In this document: positions 24,001 to 32,514 of the stretch, one piece after another
Position numbering within the stretch: the stretch's first letter is position 1
Layout of the letters: the number at the start of each line of letters is the position of its first letter
Source: Amblyomma americanum
Taxonomy: Eukaryota; Arthropoda; Arachnida; Ixodida; Ixodidae
Assembly: GCF_052857255.1 (NCBI RefSeq)
Contig: NC_135505.1
Coordinates: forward strand, 136,766,356 to 136,830,355
Direction: 5' to 3'
DNA length: 64,000 bases
Notes under the pieces: model-generated
Told to the model about the DNA's origin: nothing
The model's database searches: none
What the model saw: only the letters and a program-made list of their open reading frames with translations
Translations under genes and position numbers: made by a program

Positions 24001-27000
24001 GCCATGCGTCCCGTAAGGAACGCCGAGAACGCGTACCTCGTCGACAGCGTGGTCGTGATGCGGCTGCCGCAGTTCACGTGAGTGTACACCTTCTTCGTCG
24101 GAGGTTACGGTGTACGTGACGTCACGGGCGTGACATCAGGTGGCAGTACGCGGACCAGTAAACGCGCTGATATCAGCCGTGCTCGTAGTCTTCAACAGGG
24201 CGACCACTGCGACGTCAGTGGTAGCCATCTGTAGCGATGAAGCTGACTACTAGGCTATTGGTAGATATAGCATCTCAGCAACTTCAGAGCTCTTGACTCG
24301 TGATCATGGTGACGTTTCACGGACATGAAGGACATAACTTTTCTTCCCTCCTCTCCCACTCCGTTATTCCCGCTTTCATGTGCAGAACAAAGCGCTCAGA
24401 AAGACAAAGAACAAACAGACCGTGCGGTGAGTCCTCTGTCTCTTGTCTGGGCGGACAAACTGGCAATTGTGGATTTCTTCAGAAGCCTTGTCGATGAAAC
24501 CCTCACTGGTTCCAATAAATACACAGCTGTCGGTAGCGCTTGTTCCATCCAGTTCTGTCGTTCCTTGTCTCCGCAAGTGCACTGAAGTTTAAAAATAAAA
24601 AATGTGACAGTACCTACACACTGATACCCACCTCTGCAACATGCGGTAATGGACAAAACACTTTTTTATTTTGATTACACAGATAACTGAAACTATTTAT
24701 AATATCTTAAAGAGACAGTATACTTGCGCTTTCTCGTGGCAGTAGACGTCTGCAAACCCTGACACTGGAGAAACGGCGACTGCGGCGCCACCTAGGCGGC
24801 GTGCAGTGCCAGTAATGAGCGTGACTTCATTCGGGAGCCACAGGGGTTATTCAAACTACAGCTGAGAAGGGTGATTTTAAAAATATTATCAATAAATTGA
24901 GATTGCTGATGCCGTACAGGGATATCGGCTACCGCTTTTGCCGGCAGCAACACAAAGTCTGCTCTGTCAAAGCAAATGAAGAGAGGATGAGAAAACAGGT
25001 CGGGTTAGACCGTGCAAGAAACGGTGGCTAGTTACTAGACAAAGAAAACATTGACAGGCGATTACGATAGCCGGTAATGCGAAATTTGAGTGCATCTCTT
25101 CACGGCTGGCAGGTGGCGTGTTACAGCCAACGCCCAGGTGGCGTTTCGCTCTGCTACTTCGAGCGATTGGAGGATTGGTGGCACAAAAGCAGAGAGGTGA
25201 CATAAGTTTAAAAGTGTAGGAAGACGTTTTTTAAAGGAAATGGCGAATTGTGTTAACAACTTACAGCAGAGTAAACAAAAATAAAGGGAAAAAAACTGAG
25301 CATAGTGGCAACAACCACTGCCCCGTTTCAAAGGGTATGCTCCTACCTGCCATCCATCCATCCATCCATCCATCCATGGACAACCGGTTGCGCCGACTAC
25401 GCCGACGCTGACGACTGCGCTCTAAAATCAGGCGTCTGAATTTTCATCCCGCAAAAATAACGCTATGCATTTTGCACAGTCATAGTCATAAAGTATATAA
25501 TATACGAGAAGGTTATGGTAGTATTTTATTTCAGGCGACGTAGCTCGAATGCTTCAAGAGCCGCGATGTTCTAACAGGGTGGCTGTCAATGAGTAATTAC
25601 TCCCTTATTACACTTCTACTCCACCTTTGGGGATTCCCCTAAACATTTGGCCGACAAAGTTCCCACTTCGAGTTATTGATCACTTCGCTCTCGCTCTACC
25701 ATAAGTTTGCCGTCCCGGTTAGCTCAGTTGGCAGAAGACTGCTCCTTCGAAGCGGTGGTCCCGGGTTCGAACCCCGGATCAGGATGAATTTTTCTTCAAC
25801 TACGCAGTTTCTGTGGAAACTGCATAGCTTTCACTTGTAGCTGTATGGCTGCGCTTGGATGGATGCCAATGCGTAATTACTTCCTTATTAGTGTTTTAAC
25901 ACAGCACGACACAACCATCGGTACTGGCCTGACTTTATCTGCAACTTACGTCGTTAATTCCTGCCAAAACCGCGAGTTCCACTCTCACTATTGTCCTCGG
26001 AGGAAAAGATCTACAAGAATGTGCCAATATTTTCACACCTCTCTCCGGCAGTGTGGACAGTCCTTTAGAACAGACGGTCTAGCTTAAGGGTGTGCAAAGT
26101 TACTTAACGGGGATGCGAAAAATATTAAATGCCACTGCCAGAATATTTGACCCCCCCCCCCCCACCTTTTATTCGTGGACCCAGCACCATAGATGAACCA
26201 TGCATATGTAAGCGCCGCAGGGGTTTAAGATGCGCTTACATGAGCTAGCTGTGGCTAATCCTCTTGGCAACACTGTATACTAAATACATCCGAGCCGCCT
26301 AAACGAGCCGCATTGGCTTCCCAGCAGAGGGAACAAGAGCTTCGCAAATCATTCAACGCGGGACAGGATGCTAGCTCTGAATCATTGAGTCTATAGCGAG
26401 CTTGGTCCCTGACAAGCTTAATAATTGAGACAGTTCCGGGGTCCCCCAACGTGCGTCCGGCTTTAGCCGAATCGGGGAGGCTTACTTTAGTATGGCCAAA
26501 GGGCGATATAGAATTCCGGAGGCGCCGACTGGATCTGCTTCTGAGTGCCGGGGACAACGGTGATTAAAGCCATTTCGCTACCGTCCGCATTTGGGGCTTT
26601 CCATTCTTTTGAAGGAAATATCTTTTCGCATATATTCTTACGTGCCAAAGTAGCGACTGCTTAATTATGCACGCCATGTATGTCGAAGGATACGGCTGAA
26701 TTTCGAACGCGAAATCACGGCCCACACAGTTTGTCGCATTTCATCATTAACCTCATCAGCCCAGTGTCTGTGCTTGTTCCTGAGATCTTATTTCTTAACC
26801 TTGCCTCTATCATTCTAGGTATTTCTGTCCGTGGCTCGCTGCGCTGACCTTAGTTTAATAATATCCAGCGTTTGCGTTAACCTCTTCAGCACCATAGATG
26901 ACCATCAGCGAAATACAACTGTTTCGTACCACTGGTAAGCTGTTCTACATGATCCAACAGTGGCGACTAATGCGTTCCATTCCATTATTATCGTGATTGT

Positions 27001-29090
27001 TTCTCATAAACCTGCTTAGCGGTCACTAATTGTCCTATAGAGATGTATTCCTTACCACTTCCAATACAACACTGCCTATCGCCTCCATGAAAACGCAGTT
27101 GCTTCGGCCGGGCTCCAACCCACGACTTCGCGCTCTGTAACGCAAAGCCGTAGCCACTGACCACTCACAATTAAAAGGAAAACTGTCTTAGCCCTTTGCA
27201 AGTGATTAAGGTCGACGGTAGCTAATGCGTCCAACGCACGAACAGCATCGACTCGGTTGCAGGTAGGGGCATAGAGTGTCCAGACACTAAAACGGCTACC
27301 ACATCTGAAGCCTCAGTGCGCGCATTCAAGGTGTTCTGCGACATTGTGAGAGCTCGTGGTCGTCACACGCACACACACACACCACATCGGGCCCTCAACA
27401 CAAGGGACCGACAGAGCTCCAGGACACCAAGAGAAGGGAATCGCAATCAAGGCCCGTTGAAAATAAGCCGATGTGACAGGGCAAGTAAGTATACATTGTC
27501 GCCGCAGCTGACACCGGAGGCAGTGGTAAACGGTAGGCCGTTTGGGGAGAGACAAAATAAACGTTTATTAAAAAAAAGGCTTAGCTCTTGTTGCTGCAGA
27601 TGAGGTCCTCTGTTTAGGGCTTCTGATGGCTCCGACAACTTTCCTCGCCTGTCATATGCCAGCCAAAGCTGGTTCTTGGGTGTGAAAAGAGTGCGGAGGG
27701 AGAAGCCTTCGTCCTGCAGAAGACTTCGGCTGAACGTGAGACCACCGATTATTTCTTGCAGACCCGAAGCAGGCGCAGGCGAGCAGCGCTTGCCGAAGCT
27801 CCCTTCGGCCCGCTTCAGCGCTTCGATGGCCCAGCTGGCCAACGGCGGCCTCATCCTCGTGGGCGGAGCCACGTACGGTCCTACGGGCTACCGGAGCCTG
27901 GACGAAGTGATCCTCCTGAAAAGGCCAGGCGTGGACCAGACCTGGACCAAGCTCTGCCCAACGCCATACCGTGTCCACGCGGCGCTGGTTGTCCCCGTCG
28001 GTAAGCGCTTGTCTACCGACTGAACGACAGGAGCTGGTTATAGGCACTGCAGGAATGGAAAGCGCTCGAAAAGCGAGCACGGAGTAAGACACACACAGTA
28101 CGCCGCTAGTCTGTCTTTCTGTGTCCGAATCTTTTTTAGCGCCTTTTCATCCCTACAATGCAGGCTAAAGTCTCTTGATAACTTTAAATATAGGAGTAAG
28201 GCAATCTATGGACTTCAGGCTTAACAATGGCAACAGAGGTGGCAACAATGGCAACGTTTGCAGGGACAAGAGGAAGAGGGGGAGAAAAATTCTATGCAAA
28301 GAAAATATTGAAGACGAGCGCCGTGAGTGAAGTGCTCAGTCAAGGACCCCGGAAGATTCTCCTGCCGTCTACTCCCGTTCAATCATCTGTAGACGCCAGT
28401 CAGGGTCAAAGCTGGAGAGTTTTTCTCTCTCCCACTGCTTGTTAGTAGGTTGGGATATGACTGTGATAGTTTTATTGCGTTTACAGGCCCATATATAGAG
28501 TGTAGAGGGCCCTGCACTGCGGAGACAGTTTAATGTGCATAGTGTTGGGGAGATTGCACGTAGTCTTGTGGGGTGAGGGAAAGTTTTAGGCTGTTATCTG
28601 ACGGGCTACAATTTATTCAGGGAAAACCACAGTGACACGTTTTTTTTCGCGAAGAAAAATTCCAGAAATTCATTGCACTGCCCAGACCCCAAGGAGTCAA
28701 CGCGGGTATCCACTCAGGGACAGCTGCAACGCCTTCCCTTTCTTGGCAGCATAGCCGAACCTAACCTGATCACCTTGCAAGCAAGGACATCCCAGGGGTC
28801 TATTCAGGTGTCCAGTCAAACGCCAGTTGCCGCGCCATTCTATTTGAGACCGTATAACCTAACTTAACGTAACACCCGCAGGCCAGGACGTGTACGCCAT
28901 CGGCGGCTGCACAGACCGCCAGGAGTCTCGCGGCGTCCGCCTGGACATGCTGGTTATGAAGGGCGGCTGCCCGGGGCATCAGCACGACGACGAGGACCTC
29001 TGCTGGGAGCACTGGGGCACGCTGCCCGGACAGTTTGTCGGCATGGAGGCCGTGCTCTTCAGCGCCGACCATGCGCGGCCCGGCGAATAA
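8681..29090 (+). CDS. Kelch-repeat (KLHL-like) protein, seven C-terminal exons
   Basis: Joined exons: 8681-8891, 10199-10318, 13834-13924, 22789-22881, 23868-24077, 27762-28000, 28882-29090. Together they give 1173 nt, or 390 residues plus TAA. All six junction phases agree and the joins fall inside recognisable kelch repeats. Counting from 8681, Gly-Gly pairs occur near residues 58, 111, 165, 215, 276 and 329. The spacing of 50-61 residues is as expected for a six-bladed beta-propeller. Kelch marks include AECYDP followed by W, and W..LA.M...R..H. In KLHL proteins such a propeller binds substrates for a Cullin-3 ubiquitin ligase, or actin, and follows BTB and BACK domains. Those domains were not found in the window, so either the 5' exons lie elsewhere (or in the gap) or the protein is kelch-only. 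The first acceptor is uncertain: 8630, 8657 and 8681 are all in phase. Introns are packed with mobile elements. Function is inferred from the family only. Confidence 0.88.
8930..8943. repeat. Poly-C tract
   Basis: C homopolymer just inside the first intron. Length is likely to vary and is prone to sequencing error. Confidence 0.8.
9177..9430 (-). mobile_element. RTE-like LINE 3' fragment
   Basis: Read on the minus strand it encodes the C-terminal end of a non-LTR reverse-transcriptase protein (TEWIPREGKR, then WAQLAKDR and NWRDM..AFALQWA). A TGATGATGATG tail on that strand follows. It is closely similar to the copy at 20704-21070. It is 5' truncated, lies in kelch intron 1 and is not a host gene. 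Confidence 0.85.
10199..10318 (+). CDS. Kelch gene exon 2
   Basis: Acceptor TTTCAG at 10193-10198, donor GTCG|GTGAGT, phase 1 on both sides. Encodes a stretch ending in CFNRTVYVVG, a typical kelch strand before the Gly-Gly. Confidence 0.88.
10518..10660. repeat. Possible pogo-like element end
   Basis: Contains GTCGAACCTCGTTATAGCGA followed by variants of CTATAACGAAG and CTTTAACGAAG. These resemble the termini of pogo/Tigger-type elements. No opposite end was identified. Confidence 0.3.
12178..12825 (-). mobile_element. I-like LINE 3' end with RNase H domain
   Basis: The minus strand encodes about 194 residues. They include WIPAHEGIAGNEAAHLLAR, the end of an RNase H domain, and a Cys-X2-Cys...Cys cluster (CIDCGARGTLNYITWEC). 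This is typical of I-clade and related non-LTR elements. The reading frame is open to its stop. The element then ends in AATAAAGTTTTTC and a tandem TGAAC tail at 12178-12195. It is strongly 5' truncated and lies inside kelch intron 2. Confidence 0.85.
12826..12936 (+). mobile_element. tRNA-derived SINE fragment
   Basis: Begins with a box B-like GTGGGTTCAATCCTGGC, then GAAACGC..GGCGCCCGTGTGCT and GACGTTAAA, the order seen in the other SINEs of this window. The box A part is missing and it abuts the LINE and the TAA microsatellite. Confidence 0.6.
12938..13017. repeat. (TAA)n microsatellite
   Basis: About 26 uninterrupted TAA units. It is the expanded 3' tail of the minus-strand SINE that follows. 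Confidence 0.97.
13018..13275 (-). mobile_element. SINE family A copy, rearranged
   Basis: Minus-strand family A body (AAAGGAAATGGCGCAGTATC through GCACACGGGCGCCTTAG) at 13018-13218. A plus-strand piece of the core (ATCCCCAGGTGGTCGAAAT) runs to about 13270. The tRNA head is missing. Confidence 0.85.
13834..13924 (+). CDS. Kelch gene exon 3
   Basis: Acceptor GTTCCAG at 13827-13833, donor CGAAG|GTGAGT, phase 1 in and phase 2 out. Completes the second kelch Gly-Gly and encodes FALDLASMKW, the kelch tryptophan strand. Confidence 0.85.
14605..14850 (+). mobile_element. SINE family B, near full length
   Basis: tRNA-like head with box A (GTGGCTGAGTGGTTATGG) and box B (GGGTTCGATCC), then the core CAAGTTAAAGAACCCCAGGT. 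It ends with the family B tail CATAGCCTGAG..CGTTAAAC and CATAAAACC. It lies in kelch intron 3. Confidence 0.85.
14995..15055. repeat. (AGT)n microsatellite
   Basis: About 20 uninterrupted AGT units inside kelch intron 3. Tail or neighbour of an unidentified repeat. Confidence 0.95.
15890..16125 (-). mobile_element. RTE-like LINE fragment, diverged
   Basis: Shares segments and their order with the RTE-like copy at 20900-21060 (CATTTCG..., the ACTTGCG/ACCCGCG block, CACCCTGCTC, then GTTACAC). It is too decayed to give an open frame. Assignment is by comparison within the window. Confidence 0.5.
16388..16449. mobile_element. Fold-back (hairpin) element, left part
   Basis: AGTCCTCTAGCACAATCCC pairs across a CCCTTTTATAAAAGGG centre (16420-16435) with GGGTGTGCACTAGAGGA. 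The outer right arm continues only at 16892-16911 (CAACTTACTCCCTTTTTAAG), because SINE sequence is inserted at 16450-16878. Confidence 0.8.
16450..16878 (-). mobile_element. Two tandem SINE family A copies inserted in a hairpin element
   Basis: Two minus-strand family A bodies (about 16452-16680 and 16708-16878) sit head-to-tail. A short plus-strand scrap (GGCGCCCATGTGCTGTGCG) lies between them. The pair is bracketed by a 13-bp target-site duplication with one mismatch: GTGCACTAGAGGA at 16437-16449 and GTGCGCTAGAGGA at 16879-16891. Confidence 0.85.
17042..17356 (+). mobile_element. Full-length SINE family A (Ruka-like), plus orientation
   Basis: Complete copy. tRNA-like head with box A GTGGCTCAGTGGTTAGGGCG and box B GGGTTCGAACCC; core GTGCACGTTAAAGATCCCC; a CT-rich segment; the 3' block ACAGATACTGCGCCATTTCC; and a TTA tail. 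A perfect 15-bp duplication TTACACACCTATTAA flanks it (17027-17041 and 17357-17371), showing a fairly recent insertion. Such elements are transcribed by RNA polymerase III and copied by LINE enzymes. Confidence 0.95.
18428..18451. repeat. Poly-C tract
   Basis: C homopolymer of about 22-24 bases in kelch intron 3. Confidence 0.9.
18761..18990. mobile_element. Palindromic MITE (family P)
   Basis: The left half starts CTATAG..GGATACAGCTCAAG. The right half ends CTTGAGTTGTATCTGACTATAG. Matching arms (AAGCGGCTTTTCCCCG, CAATGGCGTCG, ATTCTC..GAGCC) run nearly to the centre. It is 230 bp, non-coding, and would fold into one long hairpin. Confidence 0.85.
19897..19980 (+). repeat. tRNA-like repeat fragment
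   Basis: Ends in GTGGGTTCGAATCCCAGTGGCACCA, a T-arm followed by an acceptor-like CACCA. The 5' half does not fold as a clear tRNA. Probably the head of a decayed tRNA-derived repeat. Confidence 0.35.
20704..21070 (-). mobile_element. RTE-like LINE 3' part
   Basis: The minus strand is open for about 110 residues of a reverse-transcriptase C-terminus (KWAWAGHLMRRQDNRW, TEWIPREGKR, WAQLAKDRANW). A TGATGATGATG tail follows. Its upstream continuation is found at 21621-21790 (LPISVERKVY and SPTLTYGAET), beyond an inserted MITE. Confidence 0.88.
21071..21620. mobile_element. TTAA-flanked MITE inserted in the LINE
   Basis: Starts TTAAAGGGGCTGTGAA and ends TTTCAGAGCCCCTTTAA, near-perfect inverted ends. 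TTAA at each edge (21071-21074, 21617-21620) is consistent with a piggyBac-type target duplication. Removing it and one TTAA restores continuity of the LINE. It is 550 bp and non-coding, with a C homopolymer at about 21285-21300. Confidence 0.8.
21621..21790 (-). mobile_element. RTE-like LINE, upstream piece of the interrupted copy
   Basis: The minus strand encodes LPISVERKVYKSCISPTLTY followed by GAET, the usual sequence just after the catalytic palm region of RTE-like enzymes. It then meets the MITE. Confidence 0.8.
22448..22730. mobile_element. Palindromic MITE (family P), longest copy
   Basis: GGTCGGATACAACTCAAGAA at the left is mirrored by the GAGTTGCATCCGACC end at the right. The arms continue through GCAGCGGCTTTTC / GAAAAGCCGCTGC and CAATGGCGTCGGCCGATTCT / AGAATCGGCCGACGCCATT. 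The centre holds a smaller GGGGACAGTCCCC dyad. It lies 58 bp upstream of kelch exon 4. Confidence 0.9.
22789..22881 (+). CDS. Kelch gene exon 4, GC donor
   Basis: Acceptor CTCGCAG at 22782-22788, phase 2 in and phase 2 out. Encodes LADM..GRIFHCLV and LYAVGGLGDDD. The frame and the kelch pattern require the exon to end in GACAG|GCGAGT, a GC rather than GT donor. No GT donor nearby keeps both frame and homology. Confidence 0.78.
23627..23803 (-). mobile_element. SINE family A, 5' truncated
   Basis: Short AAT tail, then the minus-strand family A 3' body to CACCTGGTGATCT. It ends 64 bp upstream of kelch exon 5, so it lies next to, but not inside, that exon's acceptor tract. Confidence 0.9.
23868..24077 (+). 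CDS. Kelch gene exon 5
   Basis: Acceptor CGAACCGCAG ending at 23867, donor TTCAC|GTGAGT, phase 2 in and out. Encodes ALSSAECYDPAADRW and LVLAGGA, a near-consensus kelch repeat. The open frame runs further upstream, but the acceptor gives the exact kelch spacing from exon 4. Confidence 0.88.
25349..25378. repeat. (CATC)n short microsatellite
   Basis: Seven CATC units in kelch intron 5. Confidence 0.9.
25713..25785 (+). tRNA. tRNA-like sequence, probably a pseudogene or SINE head
   Basis: A 73-nt cloverleaf can be drawn. The acceptor is TCCCGGT/ATCAGGA with one mismatch, the anticodon stem is CTGCT/AGCGG, and the T-stem CCGGG/CCCGG has the loop TTCGAAC. The anticodon would read TTC (Glu). Against function, the D-stem pairs only at two of four positions and base 33 is C instead of T. 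It sits between two similar ~38-bp direct repeats (25580-25617, 25858-25896). Confidence 0.4.
26151..26163. repeat. Poly-C tract
   Basis: C homopolymer in kelch intron 5. Confidence 0.8.
26800..26960 (-). mobile_element. Decayed RTE-like LINE fragment
   Basis: Contains CCTTGCCTCTATCATTCT, GGCTCGCTGCG, then ATAGATGACCATCAGCGAAA and TACAACTG. The order and wording match the RTE-like copy (CTTAAGC..., CGTAGGTGAGTGTCGGTGAG, TACAGCTT at 21621-21700). No open frame remains. Confidence 0.5.
27105..27170 (-). repeat. tRNA-like repeat head (minus strand)
   Basis: Read on the minus strand it has a box A-like GTGGTCAGTGGCTACGGC and a box B-like GGGTTGGAGCCC, typical of a decayed tRNA-derived repeat. 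Confidence 0.35.
27762..28000 (+). CDS. Kelch gene exon 6
   Basis: Strong acceptor TTATTTCTTGCAG at 27749-27761, donor CGTCG|GTAAGC, phase 2 in and phase 1 out. Encodes LILVGGATYG, then DQTWTKLCPTPYRVHAALVV, the fifth kelch repeat. High GC compared with the flanking introns supports coding. Confidence 0.92.
28882..29090 (+). CDS. Kelch gene terminal exon
   Basis: Acceptor CACCCGCAG ending at 28881, phase 1. Encodes QDVYAIGGCTDRQ and a tail with W..HWGTLPGQF, then stops with TAA at 29088-29090. The sixth Gly-Gly closes the propeller. Confidence 0.92.
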
Positions 29091-29716
29091 TCGAATAAGG
29101 CGTGCTGCCGTGCAGAGCCCGGATGCGACGTGTCGGATACCCACGTAGAAGTGAATAGATATGTGCATTATACGCAGAAACGTGTTAGCGTCAGTGATTG
29201 TGCTTCGAGGACCTCCCCAACTGTACGATATGCAAGGCTTGCCGATTGTCCTATGTATTCAGAAACGTGGCACACTTATAAAAATTGGAAGTACACAGAC
29301 TGTCGTGTCGTGCACACCATTCCCGTTCAGCAGCTTTGCAGCTTTGTGCCTATGAAGATGCAAAAACATCAGCCTTCTATTTTCTATGATTTTGTAATAA
29401 TGGGTGAAATGGAAAAACAACCCCAATGGGATATTTGAGGTTATAGGGAAAATATGTTCATTCTTAGTTTTGTTCTTTGTTATTTTGCTATATAAAGAAG
29501 ATTCACTGGACACCTTTGTTTTGGTAGCCACCATGTAGCCTGTATCTGTAAGACAATTCTAACAGCGGAAAGCTGTTACAGGGAGCTCGACCTCAATGGG
29601 CTTCGGTGATCCGTGGACAATTGCCCAGCCGCAACGCAGTCTTACGATATTGAGCTGTTGCGTAGCGACAGCGACAACACATTTAAGTTAACGAGTAATA
29701 AAAAACAGAGTTAACT
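29091..29716 (+). other. Kelch gene 3' flank
   Basis: Probable 3' UTR followed by intergenic DNA. No canonical AATAAA was recognised with confidence close to the stop; AATAAA does occur at about 29698. Confidence 0.4.
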
Positions 29717-30226
29717 CTAAATTTGGCCCGGGCCACCCCCAAAATTTTACCTTGGCCGATTTTCACCAAAATCGATGACCAGCCCAATTTGACTGTGTCC
29801 ATCACAATGGTATCCTCCAAATTTGGCCTTGGTCATTTCGAAAATTCGGCCCGCCCCATCCCCGAAATTTTACCATGGTCGATTTGCAGTAAAATAGATG
29901 TCCAATTTAATTTGACTGTGCCCATCACGATGGTGGCCTCGAAATTTGGCCCAGGCCTCTCCCAAATTTTGACCCACCCCAAATACAAATTTGACCTTGG
30001 TTGATTTGGACCAAACTCGATGTCCAGCCATATTTGACAAACCAAATTTGGCCAGCGGTACCCCTGGAATCTGGCCCAACCCTGAAATTTGACCTTGACC
30101 GATTTGCACCAAAATCGATGTCCTGCCTAATTTTACTGTGACCAACACGATAATGACAAGCAAATTTGGCCCACCCCACCGCCGAAATTTAACGTCGGCT
30201 GATTTGGAACAAAATCGATGTACTGG
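29717..30226. repeat. Minisatellite, ~110-bp unit, about five copies
   Basis: Units start with AAATTTGGCC near 29719, 29818, 29941, 30046 and 30163. They share AAATTT(T)ACCTTGG, CCGATTTxCACCAAAATCGATG and TTTGACTGTG..CAT/ACACGAT blocks. Spacing varies between about 99 and 123 bp. Divergence between units is substantial, so the array is old. Confidence 0.88.
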
Positions 30227-30619
30227 TCCTTAAAAATAACGATGATTAACCGGTTCATCGAGCATATACCGTGTAAAAACATCAATTAAGTCAAGTTAAA
30301 ACAATCATCAAGTAAGACGAAAAGTCCGTGCTTTCGCGCTGTCACCGGTTTAACCAAGTTAAAACCCTGACACTTTTTCTCCTGCCCGGGCGAGCGAGTG
30401 GCCAAAAAAGTGACATGATCAATGCTGTTGATGTGTTAGCAAACAGCAGCGCCGATGAAAAAGGCCAGTTACTGCGGCGAGTCACTATGTACGGTCTCGC
30501 GAATTATTTCGTACTTACCGTCGTTACTCATGTGTCCTCTACGCGTCATGCGTACGGTGATGTAATATTTATGAGTGAGCGAAAAATATTGGTTTTGAGG
30601 AAACTAAAGGCGCAACAAT

Positions 30620-30746
30620 TGTCATTTCTCGGTGGACACCTCAACCGCGCTGTAGGGAAGGGTAGAAGTGAAAGAAGTGCCGTAGTGGAGGGCTCCAGAA
30701 TAAGTTCGGCCATCTGGGGATCTTTAACGTGCACTGACATGGCACT
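30620..30746 (-). mobile_element. SINE family A, diverged internal fragment
   Basis: CGGTGGACACCTCAACCGCG through CTTTAACGTGCACTGACAT in minus orientation. Both ends are lost. Confidence 0.8.
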
Positions 30747-30968
30747 GTTTTCATGCAGAAATGCGCTCTTGGGGTAAGCTTCGCGCTTTCGGTGTACGCG
30801 TCCGGTTAGCGCCTCAGGTCGAGAAAGTGGCTCCGAATTCGGGGGGTGTACACCCCCCACTGCTAGTGTTCTCTTCATTGCTTCCTTCCGCCCCCTCCAT
30901 CCAATTACCTGCTCTTCCTGGGTGCGCTTACAAGCAATGCCGGCAACAACTTCCTTTACATCCGGTTT

Positions 30969-31207
30969 AATAATAATAATGATAATTGGTTTCTGGGGAA
31001 AGGAAATGGCGCAGTATCTGTCTCATGTATCGTTGGGCACCTGAACCGCGCCGTAAGGGAAGGGATAAAGGAGGGAGTGTAAGAAGAAAGTAATAAAGAG
31101 GTGCCGTAGTGGAGGGCTCCGGAATAATTTCGACCACCTGGGGATCTTTACCGTGCACTGACATCGCACAGCACATGGGCGCCTTAGCGTTTTTCCTCCA
31201 TAAAAAC
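30969..31207 (-). mobile_element. SINE family A, 5' truncated, with target duplication
   Basis: AAT tail, the full 3' body and core in minus orientation, ending at CTCCATAAAA. It is flanked by ACATCCGGTTT at 30958-30968 and 31208-31218, an 11-bp target-site duplication. Confidence 0.93.
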
Positions 31208-31371
31208 ACATCCGGTTTCGCATACGTACGATTTGAGCGGGATTCGAACTCCCGCCTTTCATGTGCCAGCATGGGTAGTGGAAGCGCGGCGAGCTGTGCC
31301 GTTTGCGCCGACGCTAACCTACGACGCTGTTGCTACCAGTCGGAAGAGGTACTGCTGGAGCTAGCTAGAAA

Positions 31372-31489
31372 TGCATCCTTGGAGGTATTGGTGAGCGCTA
31401 TCAAAATAGGGAAAGGAACGAGCGCTTCGTCCTGTGTGTTCGTCCCTTTCCGTATTTTGATAGCGCTCACTAATACCTTCAAGGATGCA
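31372..31489. mobile_element. Fold-back element
   Basis: TGCATCCTTGGAGGTATT and GAGCGCTATCAAAATA on the left pair with TATTTTGATAGCGCTC and AATACCTTCAAGGATGCA on the right. The arms are about 50 bp around a short CGCTTCGTCCTGTG centre. Non-coding. Confidence 0.85.
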
Positions 31490-31494
31490 CTACC

Positions 31495-31535
31495 AGTAGG
31501 ATACAGCTCAAGAACGAAGCGACTTATCGAACGAA
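31495..31535 (+). mobile_element. Palindromic MITE (family P), left end only
   Basis: AGTAGGATACAGCTCAAGAA then CGAAGCGACTT resembles the left terminus of the 18761-18990 element. It directly follows the fold-back element. Confidence 0.5.
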
Positions 31536-31721
31536 GCGTAGGCGAGCGTCGCCTGCTCGCTTAGACAGTAAGCAGTACGAAGGCCCAGAATTAGACGGCT
31601 AAATAAAGAAAACAGGCGTATATGGAGTTTTTGGCCGTTCGGACCCTGACTGAGGTTGCAGATGTTCTGCGCGTGTACCGCTGCTCCAAAGGAAAGCACG
31701 CAGAATCGGCAGCGAGGACCA

Positions 31722-31967
31722 CTAATAATAACTGTTTTCTGGGGAAAGGAAATGGCGCAGTATCTGTCTCACATATCGGCGGACACCTGAACCTCGCCGT
31801 AAGGGAAGGGATAAAGGAGGGAGTGAAAGAAGAGAGGAAGACAGAGGTGCCTTAGTGGAGGGCTCCGGAATAATTTCGACCACCTGGGGATCTTTAACGT
31901 GCACTGACATCGCAGAGCACACGGGCGCCTTAGCGTTTTGCCTCCATAAAAACGCAGCCACTGATCT
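31722..31967 (-). mobile_element. SINE family A, 5' truncated
   Basis: Minus-strand copy from the AAT tail to CCATAAAAACGCAGCC. Same length class and truncation point as the neighbouring copy. No clear target duplication was seen. Confidence 0.92.
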
Positions 31968-32467
31968 TCATTTGGTGGCTGCTTTCCGAGGTGAGCGCGA
32001 GTAAGCTTGGCACCGGAAGTTGGATGGATTCTGCCTGATGTCTGCAGTGTATTTCAATGTAAAAAGTCGCGCTTTTCGTCTCTTCAATTGCAGTTGTTTT
32101 GCGTTATTCTCGTGCAATATCGGCCGTCGTATCAAAGGAATGAGCAAGCTGAACGCGAGAAATGTGAGCATCATTTGGAGAACCCTGCAATTTCAGAGGA
32201 ACCGAGGGAAGCAGGCGTGATGGTTCAAACTTCCCGCGGTTAAGGGCTAGCTTAGCAGACAAGGCTCCCGAAAATTTTGCTGGTCTCCTCGTGCAGCTGA
32301 CGGCGCAAAGCTAGGCCTGTATTGTAATGTAAAAAGACGAGAATGACTGAAATACAAATTGCCAAGGGGGAAAACTAAAACTGGAAAAACCATGATTTCA
32401 TGCACTGCCAAAGGCTCGACTTGCGGGACAAGGCCGCTTACTTCCGGTGGCATACTTTGAACATTTC

Positions 32468-32514
32468 GGGTAGTGTTTCTATATATGCTCCCGCGAGCAT
32501 ATACAGGAACACTA
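32468..32514. repeat. Short inverted repeat
   Basis: TAGTGTTTCTATATATGCTC and GAGCATATACAGGAACACTA are near-perfect reverse complements around a CCGC spacer. Probably the core of a small fold-back element. Confidence 0.7.

Noticed and set aside
24300..25300. Extra kelch exons in intron 5
   Set aside because: Exons 5 and 6 join in phase with correct blade spacing, so no missing exon is needed.
27367..27384. Short CA repeat
   Set aside because: Only about eight units; too short to note as a separate feature.
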